From contig JBFWWW010000003.1 in NCBI GenBank assembly GCA_050245975.1, forward strand, positions 1 through 47,779: DNA of 47,779 nucleotides, given 5' to 3'. Made by a program: the position numbers and the translations under genes. Source of the DNA: JBFWWW01 sp050245975. Its GTDB lineage: Bacteria; Pseudomonadota; Alphaproteobacteria; Rhizobiales; Hyphomicrobiaceae. Within the stretch, counting starts at the first letter, position 1. Each line of letters starts with the position of its first letter. Under the pieces are notes generated by a model. The model saw only the letters and a list, made by a program, of their open reading frames with translations, was not told where the DNA came from and did not search any database. Positions 16,793 through 25,092 of this stretch are shown one piece after another.

Positions 16793-18319
16793 ATGGCGAC
16801 CGGCCATGTCTTGACCTGGCTCTGCCGTCTGACCATGGCGCTCGCGGTCGTCGCGACCGCCGGCTTCGGCGCGGCCGAGGCGGGCTGGCTGTCGCGGCTG
16901 GCGCGCACGGCCGAGCACGATGCCGGCCGCGCCATGCGTCACGCCGGCACGCTCGAGGCCGCCGCCGCGCGCATGCGCGCCATCCCGCAGAAGCCCGGCA
17001 CGATCGCCCTTGCCGCCCATGCGACGCCCGAGGGCGACTGGACCTTCGTCAACAAGGCCGGCGAGACCTTCACCGCCGCCGGCCCCGAGGAGATGAAGCG
17101 CGTCCTGAGCGTGCTCGCGCCGGAGGCCGCGGCCCGGGCCGACAGCGGGCTCAGCCTGTTCCTCACCGAGGAAAGCGTCTTTGCGCGCCGCGCCGAGATC
17201 AGGTTCCTGCCCGCCCAGGCCGAGCTCAACGTCGTCGTCGAGCAGCAGGCCTATCCGCTGCTGCGCCGCGGCGGCGCCGGCGCCGAGAAGCTCTACGTCG
17301 CGGTGCGGCCGGGCGTCGTCGTCGAGGTGGCGGGCCGCGCGCTGTTCGACGAGACGGTGTGGCAGCTCGCCCGGCCCATCAACCGCGCCAACGTGCGCGC
17401 GCTGGCGCTCGAGCCGGGAGGTCCGCGCACGCTGCCGGGCTCGCCGCAGTTCCTGGCCGACGGGTCGCGCCGCGGTGCCGAGCGTCTCGATCCCTTCGCC
17501 CTGCCGGCGGCGCTGTCGGGCCTGCGCGGGCAGACGGTGCTGGTGACGGGGCGTGTCGACGGCAATCTGCTGTTCGTCAAGCCGTCGTCGGGTCCCGAGG
17601 TCAGCATCGCCATCGCCGACCTGTCGAAAGCCGCCGAGGCGGCGGACGCGAACCTCGTGCTGATCCACTCGGCCTCCGGCCGCCAGCCCGATACGCGCAC
17701 CTGGCTGTGGCAGAAGGTGGAGGTGAAGGGCCTCTCCGCCGCGCTCGACCGCGTGACCATGGCCGATTTCTTCGACGCGCTGGCGTCCGAGAACGGGCGC
17801 CTTGCCGTCACCGCCTCGCCGGGCGCGATCCGCACGCGGCTCGAGGCGCGCCGGCTGGAGGAGGCGGCCGCCGCGCCGCCGGGATCGGGCATGGTGTCGG
17901 CCGTCACCGAGTTCGTGTCCGACCTCGCCGGCAAGGTGGGCGCGGAGGCGGTGCGCATCGACGCCACCAGCCGCGATCGCCAGCAGGAGCTCGACGATCG
18001 CCTGGTCCCCTTCATCCCCGCCGCCTGGCAGTGGGGCTACATCGCGCTGGCGCTGCTCGGACTGTTCGGCCTGCCGGTGGCGAGCGGATGGTTCGCGCGC
18101 ATCTGGCCGCCCGAGACGCGTGAGGACTACGGCTTCGCGACCGGCTACTGGGCCGCACGCGCCGTGCGCGGGCTGGCGCTGGTGCTGCTCTTCGCGCCGG
18201 TGGTGGCGGTCGTCAGCGCGCCCATGCAGGCCGTGCGCAAGATGCTCGAGTTCGCCCACAACGCCTGGCTCATTCTCACCTGGCCCGTCCGCCGCCTCAC
18301 CGGCGCGCGGCCGACCTGA
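16793..18319 (+). CDS. uncharacterised exported/membrane protein, 508 residues
   Basis: I do not recognise this family. From ATG 16793 (GGGAGG upstream) the protein has an N-terminal signal or anchor (WLCRLTMALAVVATAGFGAAEAGW), a large mixed domain of about 360 residues and two C-terminal membrane segments, WQWGYIALALLGLFGLPVA and RGLALVLLFAPVVAVVS. It ends in a basic tail. The middle part shows TVLVTGRVDGNLLFVKP and TRTWLWQKVEVKGL, possibly beta-rich. The domain is expected outside the cytoplasm. Its neighbours on both sides, with gaps under 30 bases, are acyl-CoA and SDR enzymes, so the genes are probably co-transcribed. Confidence 0.85.
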   Translation: MATGHVLTWLCRLTMALAVVATAGFGAAEAGWLSRLARTAEHDAGRAMRHAGTLEAAAARMRAIPQKPGTIALAAHATPEGDWTFVNKAGETFTAAGPEEMKRVLSVLAPEAAARADSGLSLFLTEESVFARRAEIRFLPAQAELNVVVEQQAYPLLRRGGAGAEKLYVAVRPGVVVEVAGRALFDETVWQLARPINRANVRALALEPGGPRTLPGSPQFLADGSRRGAERLDPFALPAALSGLRGQTVLVTGRVDGNLLFVKPSSGPEVSIAIADLSKAAEAADANLVLIHSASGRQPDTRTWLWQKVEVKGLSAALDRVTMADFFDALASENGRLAVTASPGAIRTRLEARRLEEAAAAPPGSGMVSAVTEFVSDLAGKVGAEAVRIDATSRDRQQELDDRLVPFIPAAWQWGYIALALLGLFGLPVASGWFARIWPPETREDYGFATGYWAARAVRGLALVLLFAPVVAVVSAPMQAVRKMLEFAHNAWLILTWPVRRLTGARPT

Positions 18320-18336
18320 CCGGAGGCATCGCATCC

Positions 18337-19215
18337 ATGGCCACCCTCGAGGGCAAGACGCTGTTCATCACCGGCGCGAGCCGCGGCATCGGCCTCGCCA
18401 TCGGCCTCAGGGCGGCGCGCGACGGCGCCAATGTCGCCATCGCCGCCAAGACCGCCACCGCGGATGCGCGCCTGCCCGGCACCATCTACACGGCGGCCGA
18501 GGAGATCGAGAAGGCGGGCGGCCGCGCTCTCCCGCTCGTCTGCGACATCCGCTTCGAGGACCAGGTGCAGGCGGCGGTCGACAAGGCGGTCTCCGTGTTC
18601 GGCGGCATCGACATCTGCGTCAACAACGCCAGCGCCATCTCGCTCACGCCGACCGAGAAGACGGACATGAAGCGCTACGACCTGATGCATTCCATCAACG
18701 GGCGCGGCACGTTCCTGGTGTCCAAGACCTGCATTCCCTATCTGCGCAAGGCCGAAAACCCGCACATCCTCATGCTGTCGCCGCCGCTCGACATGCAGGC
18801 GAAATGGTTCGCCCCGCACGTCGCCTACACCATGGCGAAGTACAACATGAGCCTGTGCGTGCTCGGCATGGCGGCCGAGTTCGCGCGCGACGGCATCGCC
18901 GTCAACGCGCTGTGGCCGCGCACGCCCATCGCCACCGCCGCCGTCAACAACCTGCTCGGCGGCGACAGGCTGATGCGCATGAGCCGCACGCCCGACATCC
19001 TGTCGGATGCCGCGCACGCCATCTTCACCACGCCGTCGCGCGAGCTGACCGGCCGCTTCCTCATCGACGACTCGTTCCTGGCCGAGCGCGGCGTCACCGA
19101 CTTCGAGCCCTATCGCGTGGACAAATCCCAGCCGCTGGCGATGGACTTCTTCGTTCCCGACGACCCCGCCCCGCCGCCCGGCGTTGTCGTGGCCCGGCTT
19201 CCCTTCAGTTCCTGA
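18337..19215 (+). CDS. SDR-family oxidoreductase, HSDL2-like
   Basis: A protein of 292 residues with the classical Rossmann motif TGASRGIGLAIG (residues 13-24), the NNAS motif in CVNNASAISL, and the catalytic YTMAK (YxxxK). The long insert AKTATADARLPGTIYTAAEEIEKAGG and LWPRTPIATAAV match the N-terminal domain of hydroxysteroid dehydrogenase-like protein 2. Eukaryotic HSDL2 also has an SCP2 domain, which is absent. The coenzyme is NAD(P); the substrate is not proven and probably an acyl or hydroxy compound of the same pathway as its cluster neighbours. The next gene starts 8 bases after its stop. Confidence 0.9.
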   Translation: MATLEGKTLFITGASRGIGLAIGLRAARDGANVAIAAKTATADARLPGTIYTAAEEIEKAGGRALPLVCDIRFEDQVQAAVDKAVSVFGGIDICVNNASAISLTPTEKTDMKRYDLMHSINGRGTFLVSKTCIPYLRKAENPHILMLSPPLDMQAKWFAPHVAYTMAKYNMSLCVLGMAAEFARDGIAVNALWPRTPIATAAVNNLLGGDRLMRMSRTPDILSDAAHAIFTTPSRELTGRFLIDDSFLAERGVTDFEPYRVDKSQPLAMDFFVPDDPAPPPGVVVARLPFSS

Positions 19216-19223
19216 GGACCGCG

Positions 19224-20327
19224 ATGACAGCCACGATCGAGATCACCGGCCTGCGCGTGCGCAAGGCGATGGCGCCGCTGCGCCGCCCGCTGGCGACGCG
19301 CGTCGGCGCATTCGGCGCGGTGCCCGTCCTGCTGCTCGATCTCGAAACCCGCGGTGGCGGCGGCGGCCGCATGATCGGCACCACGTTCACGCCGCTCGGT
19401 CTCAAGGTGGTGCCGCCGGTTCTGGAGGCGCTCGCCGAGTTTGCCGCCGGCAAGACCGTGACGCTCGCCGATGCGCCCGCCTTTCACGATGCCTGCCTCA
19501 AGCGCCTGACGCTGCTCGGCCACGAAGGCGTCACGCAGATGGCGCTGTCGATGTTCGACATGGCCGTCTACGACGCGCTCGCACGCGCGGCCGGCGTGCC
19601 GCTGTGCCGGCTGCTCGGCAGCGCGCCGTCGCCCGTGCGCGCCTACAACAGCTGCGGCCTCGGCGTCATGGCGGCTGCCGATGCGGCGCGCGAGGCGCGC
19701 GAGCTGGTCGCCGAGCACGGCGGCTTCGATCACATCAAGATGCGCCTCGGCCGCGGCGACCCGGCCGCCGAGGTCGCCGCCATCCGCGCCGTGCGCGAGG
19801 CGATCGGCCCGGACGTCATTCTCTCGATCGATTTCAACCAGAGCCTCTCCCCGTCCGATGCGCTCGAGACCTGCCGCGCCATCGACGGCCTCGGCCTCGC
19901 CTGGATCGAGGAGCCGGTCGTCTATGACGACTACGCCACGCAGGCGCGCCTGACGCGCAAGTTGGCGACGCCCATCCAGATCGGCGAGAACTGGTGGAGC
20001 TGGCGCGTCGGCGCCGCGGCCATCGAGATGGGCGCCTGCGACTACATCATGCCGGACCTGCTGCGCATCGGCGGCGTCACCGGCTGGATGCGGCTTGCGC
20101 GCATCGCGGACGCGCATGCCGTGCCGTTCTCCTCGCACCTGTCGCCGGATGTCTCCGCGCATCTGCTCGCCGCCACGCCGACGCGGCACTGGCTGGAGTT
20201 CATGGACTGGGGCCAGGACCTCATCCGCGACCCGCTGGTTCCCGACAAGGGGGTGGTGGTGCCGCGCGAGACGCCGGGCGCGGGCATCGACTGGAACGAG
20301 ACGGCCATTGCGCGCCATCTCGTCTGA
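19224..20327 (+). CDS. mandelate racemase-type enolase superfamily protein
   Basis: A protein of 367 residues. Against Pseudomonas putida mandelate racemase every active-site position is found at a constant offset of +8: K172 (164), R174 (Lys166), metal ligands D203, E229 and E255, the dyad D278-H305, and E325 (317). The barrel segments read IKMRLG, SIDFNQS, WIEEPV, IGENWW, IMPDLLRIGG, SSHLSPDV and WLEFMD. It should abstract a proton alpha to a carboxylate and either racemise or dehydrate a 2-hydroxy acid. The Lys166 position is Arg, so racemisation from both faces is uncertain. It is the last gene of the five-gene cluster. Confidence 0.92.
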   Translation: MTATIEITGLRVRKAMAPLRRPLATRVGAFGAVPVLLLDLETRGGGGGRMIGTTFTPLGLKVVPPVLEALAEFAAGKTVTLADAPAFHDACLKRLTLLGHEGVTQMALSMFDMAVYDALARAAGVPLCRLLGSAPSPVRAYNSCGLGVMAAADAAREARELVAEHGGFDHIKMRLGRGDPAAEVAAIRAVREAIGPDVILSIDFNQSLSPSDALETCRAIDGLGLAWIEEPVVYDDYATQARLTRKLATPIQIGENWWSWRVGAAAIEMGACDYIMPDLLRIGGVTGWMRLARIADAHAVPFSSHLSPDVSAHLLAATPTRHWLEFMDWGQDLIRDPLVPDKGVVVPRETPGAGIDWNETAIARHLV

Positions 20328-20374
20328 AACGCGGAGGGGCTGGCGCAAATCGGCCGAGGCGCTAGTGTGATTCA

Positions 20375-20426
20375 GATCGCGACGTTCGTTCAACGCGTCC
20401 TGCAGGATCCGGCGAACTTCGCGATC
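20375..20426. repeat. 13-of-14 inverted repeat enclosing a 10-base palindrome
   Basis: The arms GATCGCGACGTTCG (20375-20388) and CGAACTTCGCGATC (20413-20426) are complementary except at one position. The 24-base loop contains the palindrome TCCTGCAGGA at 20398-20407. It lies between the enolase-family stop and the HDAC-like gene. No T-tract follows on the plus strand, so an operator or a cruciform/terminator role is open. Confidence 0.6.
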
Positions 20427-20483
20427 GGGACGCTGGCATGAGTACAGCGGCGCGCCGCAGAGACAATCGAGGAACCGCCCGGA

Positions 20484-21428
<945 letters not shown>

Positions 21429-21480
21429 GCCGGCGGTTGCATCGAGACCACACGACAGTCAGGCACGAACGGACGATCCC

Positions 21481-21741
21481 ATGGCGAAGCCGCCGGTCAA
21501 GTACACCGATATCAACGAGCTGTCGTTCGAGGCGGCGCTGAAGGAGCTGGAGGGCATCGTCGGCCGCCTGGAGCGCGGCGACGTGGAGCTCGAGGAGAGC
21601 ATCGCCATCTACGAGCGCGGCGAGGCGCTGAAGAACCGCTGCGACAGCCTGCTCAAGCAGGCCGAGGCGAAGGTCGAGAAGCTGACGCTGGGCCCCGGCG
21701 GCGAGCCGACCGGCGCCGAGCCCTTCAAGCCCCAGGACTGA
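21481..21741 (+). CDS. xseB: exodeoxyribonuclease VII small subunit
   Basis: A protein of 86 residues with the family core LSFEAALKELEGIVGRLERGDVELEESIAIYERG followed by a helix ending KQAEAKVEKL. XseB forms a helical hairpin and associates in several copies with the large subunit XseA to degrade single-stranded DNA. XseA is not in the window. The spacing to the HDAC-like gene is 52 bases, and dxs follows after a 167-base gap with repeats around the stop codon. Confidence 0.95.
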   Translation: MAKPPVKYTDINELSFEAALKELEGIVGRLERGDVELEESIAIYERGEALKNRCDSLLKQAEAKVEKLTLGPGGEPTGAEPFKPQD

Positions 21742-21789
21742 ACCTGAGGACTGAGCCCTCAGGCCTGAACCTGAGGCCTGAACCTGAGA
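21735..21789 (+). repeat. three imperfect 15-base repeats at the xseB stop codon
   Basis: Units GGACTGAACCTGAGG (21735-21749), GGCCTGAACCTGAGG (21762-21776) and GGCCTGAACCTGAGA (21775-21789) lie over and just after the TGA stop. CCTGAGG (21743-21749) and CCTCAGG (21757-21763) can pair with a 7-base loop. There is no T-run. Slippage duplication of the gene end is the simplest reading. Confidence 0.6.
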
Positions 21790-21908
21790 ACTGGGGGCAT
21801 CCGCCCCGTCCGGAACCATCGTCTAAGGGAATATGCCGCATTTCATGTCGCCGCTGCGGGTGGTTCCCTATATGACATTGTGACACCGGATATTTTCAGT
21901 CGGACACC

Positions 21909-23831
21909 ATGCCCGAGAAGCCCAGCAAGACACCGCTGCTCGACCGTGTGAAGACACCCGACGACCTGCGGCGGCTGCCCGACAAGGACCTGCCCCAGCT
22001 CGCCGACGAGCTGCGGCGCGAGACCATCGACGCGGTGTCGGTGACGGGCGGACATCTCGGCGCCGGGCTCGGCGTCGTCGAGCTGACCGTCGCCCTGCAT
22101 CACGTCTTCGACACGCCGCGCGACCGTCTCATCTGGGACGTCGGCCATCAGGCCTATCCGCACAAGATCCTCACCGGGCGGCGCGACCGCATCCGCACCC
22201 TGCGCCAGGGCGGCGGCCTGTCGGGCTTCACGCGCCGCGCCGAAAGCGAGTACGACCCCTTCGGCGCCGCGCATTCCTCCACCTCGATCTCGGCCGGCCT
22301 CGGCATGGCGGTGGCGCGCGACCTCGCCGGCCACACCAACAACGTCGTCTGCGTCATCGGCGACGGCGCCATGAGCGCCGGCATGGCCTACGAGGCCATG
22401 AACAATGCCGGCGCGCGCAACGAGCGCCTCGTCGTCATCCTCAACGACAACGACATGTCGATCGCTCCGCCGGTCGGCGCGCTGTCGACCTATCTTGCCC
22501 GCATCTCGTCGAGCGGCACCTACCTGCACCTGCGCGACATCGCCAAGCAGCTGGCGAAAAAGCTGCCCAAGACCTGGGAGCGCCGCGCCGCGCGCGCGGA
22601 GGAATACACGCGCACCTACTGGACCGGCGGCACGCTGTTCGAGGAGCTGGGCTTCTATTACGTCGGGCCCATCGACGGGCACGACCTCAACGCCCTGCTG
22701 CCGGTGCTGCGCAATGTGCGCGATGCGCGCCAGGGACCGATCCTGGTCCATGTCGTCACCAAGAAGGGCAAGGGCTACGCGCCGGCGGAAGCCTCCGACG
22801 ACAAATACCACGGCGTGAACAAGTTCAACGTCGTCACCGGCGCCCAGGTGAAGCCGAAGCCCAACGCGCCGAGCTACACGCGCGTGTTCGCCGACAGCCT
22901 CATCGCCGAGGCGCGCCGCGACCCGAGGATCGTCGCCGTCACGGCCGCCATGCCGTCGGGCACCGGCCTCGACCGGTTCGGCAACGTCTTTCCGGACCGC
23001 ACGTTCGATGTCGGCATCGCCGAGCAGCACGGCGTGACCTTCGCCGCCGGCCTTGCCGCCGAGGGGTTCAAGCCGTTCGCCGCCATCTATTCCACCTTCC
23101 TGCAGCGCGCCTACGACCAGGTGGTGCACGATGTCGCCATCCAGCGCCTGCCGGTACGTTTCGCGCTCGACCGCGCCGGGCTCGTCGGTGCCGACGGGCC
23201 GACGCATGCGGGTGCCTTCGACCTCGCCTACCTCGGCTGCCTGCCGAATTTCGTGCTGATGGCGGCCGCCGACGAGGCCGAACTCGTACATATGGTGGCG
23301 ACGGCGGTGGCCATCGACGACCGGCCGAGCGCCTTGCGCTATCCGCGCGGCGAGGGCACCGGCGTCGATCTGCCCTCGCAGGGCGTTCCGCTCGAGATCG
23401 GCAGGGGCCGCATCCTGCGCGAGGGCACGGCCGTGGCCATCCTGTCGCTCGGCACGCGGCTCGCCGACAGCCTCGCCGCCGCCGACATGCTGGCCGCGCA
23501 CGGGCTTTCGGCCACCGTCGCCGACGCCCGCTTCGCCAAGCCGCTCGATGAGGACCTCGTCCGCCGGCTGGCGACCAATCACGAGGTGCTGGTCACGGTC
23601 GAGGAAGGATCGGCCGGCGGCTTCGGCGCGCACGTGCTGCATTTCCTCGCGCACGCGGGCCTGCTCGACCGCGGATTGAAGATCCGCACCATGACGCTGC
23701 CCGACACCTTCATCGACCACGACAAGCCGGAGCGCATGTATGCCCGCGCCGGCCTCGACGCCGCCGGCATCGTCGCCACCACGCTCGCCGCGCTGGGTCG
23801 CGAGACCGGGGCCGCCGCCGAGCGGGCCTGA
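21909..23831 (+). CDS. dxs: 1-deoxy-D-xylulose-5-phosphate synthase
   Basis: A protein of 640 residues of normal length. It shows the ThDP-binding GDGAMSAGMAYEAMNNAG segment, the early HLGAGLGVVELTVALHH and WDVGHQAYPHKILTGRRD. The second domain has the catalytic glutamate region GIAEQHGVTFAAGLA and DRAGLVGADGPTHAGAFDLAYL. It condenses pyruvate and glyceraldehyde 3-phosphate to DXP, the first step of the MEP isoprenoid route and a precursor supply for thiamine and pyridoxal. The ATG at 21909 gives MPEKPSKTPLLDRVKTPDDLRRL, the standard start. ispA, often between xseB and dxs in Proteobacteria, is absent. Confidence 0.97.
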   Translation: MPEKPSKTPLLDRVKTPDDLRRLPDKDLPQLADELRRETIDAVSVTGGHLGAGLGVVELTVALHHVFDTPRDRLIWDVGHQAYPHKILTGRRDRIRTLRQGGGLSGFTRRAESEYDPFGAAHSSTSISAGLGMAVARDLAGHTNNVVCVIGDGAMSAGMAYEAMNNAGARNERLVVILNDNDMSIAPPVGALSTYLARISSSGTYLHLRDIAKQLAKKLPKTWERRAARAEEYTRTYWTGGTLFEELGFYYVGPIDGHDLNALLPVLRNVRDARQGPILVHVVTKKGKGYAPAEASDDKYHGVNKFNVVTGAQVKPKPNAPSYTRVFADSLIAEARRDPRIVAVTAAMPSGTGLDRFGNVFPDRTFDVGIAEQHGVTFAAGLAAEGFKPFAAIYSTFLQRAYDQVVHDVAIQRLPVRFALDRAGLVGADGPTHAGAFDLAYLGCLPNFVLMAAADEAELVHMVATAVAIDDRPSALRYPRGEGTGVDLPSQGVPLEIGRGRILREGTAVAILSLGTRLADSLAAADMLAAHGLSATVADARFAKPLDEDLVRRLATNHEVLVTVEEGSAGGFGAHVLHFLAHAGLLDRGLKIRTMTLPDTFIDHDKPERMYARAGLDAAGIVATTLAALGRETGAAAERA

Positions 23832-23943
23832 TCCGGCCTTTGCGTCTGCAACCTGGTCGCTGCGCGGCAGTTGCTTAAGAAAGCTTTAGCCGGGTTCCGC
23901 TACACTTCGCCCATGTGTGTGCCGACCACGCCGGGAGCACCGT

Positions 23944-24306
23944 GTGGCGACGATCTACAGGTTCAGGACTGCGCGCAGCGAGGTCGGGCCGGACGGCAAG
24001 AAGCGCCGTGACCCGCGCCAGGCCGTCTATATGGTTGCGGCCGTCGTGATCGCGCCCGAGCTGGCCGCGCCCGTGCATTGCACGCTGCGCGACCGGTCGG
24101 TTTCCGGTGCCCGCCTCGAGATGGACCCCATCGGCCTGCGCCGGACCACCGTGTCCGTCGAGCTGCCCGAGCTGCTGACCGTGCAGGTCGCCCGCGAGCG
24201 CATCGAGTTCGACTGCCGCGTCGTGTGGCGCGACGGGCGGCATTTCGGCGTCCAGTTTCTGGGCGAGGCGCGCCCGATGGACCCCGAGCCGCCGGCGGCA
24301 GCTTGA
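23944..24306 (+). CDS. PilZ-domain protein
   Basis: A protein of 120 residues from GTG 23944, supported by GGGAG 8 bases before. The RxxxR motif is RRDPR at about residues 22-26 and the D/NxSxxG motif is DRSVSGARLE, the two halves of the cyclic-di-GMP binding site in PilZ domains. The domain fills the whole protein. A further strand, FDCRVVWRDGRHFGVQFLG, ends it. It likely acts as a stand-alone c-di-GMP receiver controlling motility, polysaccharide or an enzyme partner, which is not identifiable. An in-frame GTG at 23917 is an alternative start. It is transcribed toward the hairpin array. Confidence 0.85.
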   Translation: MATIYRFRTARSEVGPDGKKRRDPRQAVYMVAAVVIAPELAAPVHCTLRDRSVSGARLEMDPIGLRRTTVSVELPELLTVQVARERIEFDCRVVWRDGRHFGVQFLGEARPMDPEPPAAA

Positions 24307-24307
24307 A

Positions 24308-24448
24308 ATAAAGCGGGAAACCCGCCCACGCCGCCGCAGGCGGCATAAAACAAAACAGGGCGGGGAAAACCCCGCCCCCGCCGCGCAGGCGGCAATCAAT
24401 CGAAGCAGGCGGCGATCAAATAAAACAGGGCGGGTAAAACCCGCCCTG
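24308..24448. repeat. array of five GC hairpins in three imperfect units
   Basis: In 140 bases there are perfect stems: GCGGG-AAA-CCCGC (24313-24325), GCCGCC-GCA-GGCGGC (24330-24344), an 8-bp stem with loop AAAA (24358-24377), GCCGC with GCGGC (24380-24393), and a 10-bp stem with loop AAA (24426-24448). A/T-rich linkers such as AAATAAAAC recur before the stems. The units look like diverged copies of one about-50-base module. The array separates the convergent PilZ and RG-peptide genes. Confidence 0.75.
24418..24448 (-). terminator. intrinsic terminator of the RG-repeat peptide gene
   Basis: On the minus strand a perfect 10-bp stem CAGGGCGGGT / ACCCGCCCTG with loop TTT is followed by TTTTATTT. 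It begins 24 bases after the stop of the minus-strand gene that ends at 24473. It is the most regular element of the hairpin array. Confidence 0.75.
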
Positions 24449-24472
24449 TACGATTGCCAGAAACTGATGTGT

Positions 24473-24790
24473 TCAGCAGCCGCGGCGTGCGACGCAGCGG
24501 TACCAGGACCGCGTCCGCCAGCCGTAGGCGTCCGCGCAGTTGTAGCGCACCGACCGGCAGCTCCGTTCCGCAGCACCGGCCGCAATGGCGGCAGCGCCCA
24601 GAATACCGAGCCCGACGCCAACGCCGACGCCGCGCCCGCGGCCTCTGCCACGTCCACGTCCGCGCGCCTGAGCCGGCGTGGAGGCGGTGCTCATCACGAA
24701 TCCGGTCACGGCGGCAGTACTCAGCGCGTAGAACGCGACCATCGCTGCGGTCGCAAAGAACCGCGTGAGATACTTGCGCACTCCTGTCAT
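24473..24790 (-). CDS. small exported Arg-Gly repeat protein with four C-terminal cysteines
   Basis: The precursor has 105 residues, and I recognise no family. A signal peptide spans about 1-42 (RKYLTRFFATAAMVAFYALS, cleavage after AQA). The mature chain would start with six RG pairs, then three VG pairs and LG, a hydrophobic AAAIAAGAA stretch, and a basic tail with four cysteines (RSC, YNC, YRC, RGC) that could form two disulfides. The RG pairs use different codons, so the repeat is kept at protein level. A full AGGAGGT Shine-Dalgarno sequence lies 7 bases before ATG 24790, which suggests strong translation. Secreted, strongly cationic; function unknown. Confidence 0.75.
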   Translation of the reverse strand: MTGVRKYLTRFFATAAMVAFYALSTAAVTGFVMSTASTPAQARGRGRGRGRGRGVGVGVGLGILGAAAIAAGAAERSCRSVRYNCADAYGWRTRSWYRCVARRGC

Positions 24791-24861
24791 TCCTTCACCT
24801 CCTCAGGTTCCTCCGCGACGATGCCAACCCGGCGCATGCGCATCAGTCGGCGGGAGCGGTG

Positions 24862-24890
24862 AACCTAAGCCACTGATAAATCGAAGGCAA
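24862..24890 (-). promoter_or_regulatory. possible sigma-70 promoter of the RG-repeat peptide gene
   Basis: On the minus strand TTGCCT (24885-24890) and TAGGTT (24862-24867) are spaced by 17 bases, about 70 bases upstream of the ATG at 24790. Match quality is moderate. The rest of the 302-base gap 24791-25092 shows an isolated TTGACG at 24982 on the plus strand, which could serve the carbamoyltransferase gene, but no clear -10. Confidence 0.3.
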
Positions 24891-25092
24891 GCCGCGTTCG
24901 CCGCGGGTCGGGCATTTTTGCGGCGCACGCTTACCGAATTGAAACATGGAACCGGATGCCGCCGCCCGATCCGGCCATCCCTTGACGGGACAACGCGGCC
25001 CGACAAACATCGCGTTTTCCGAATCCCTCGTCATATCCGCCGAGAAATCCCGGCATCGTCCCGGGAGACGCCTCGCTGCTGGAAGGGCCGGC

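Noticed and set aside
24308..24448. CRISPR-like repeat array
   Set aside because: Units are imperfect, spacers are not unique or of constant length, and no cas genes are present; hairpin array or terminator is the better reading.
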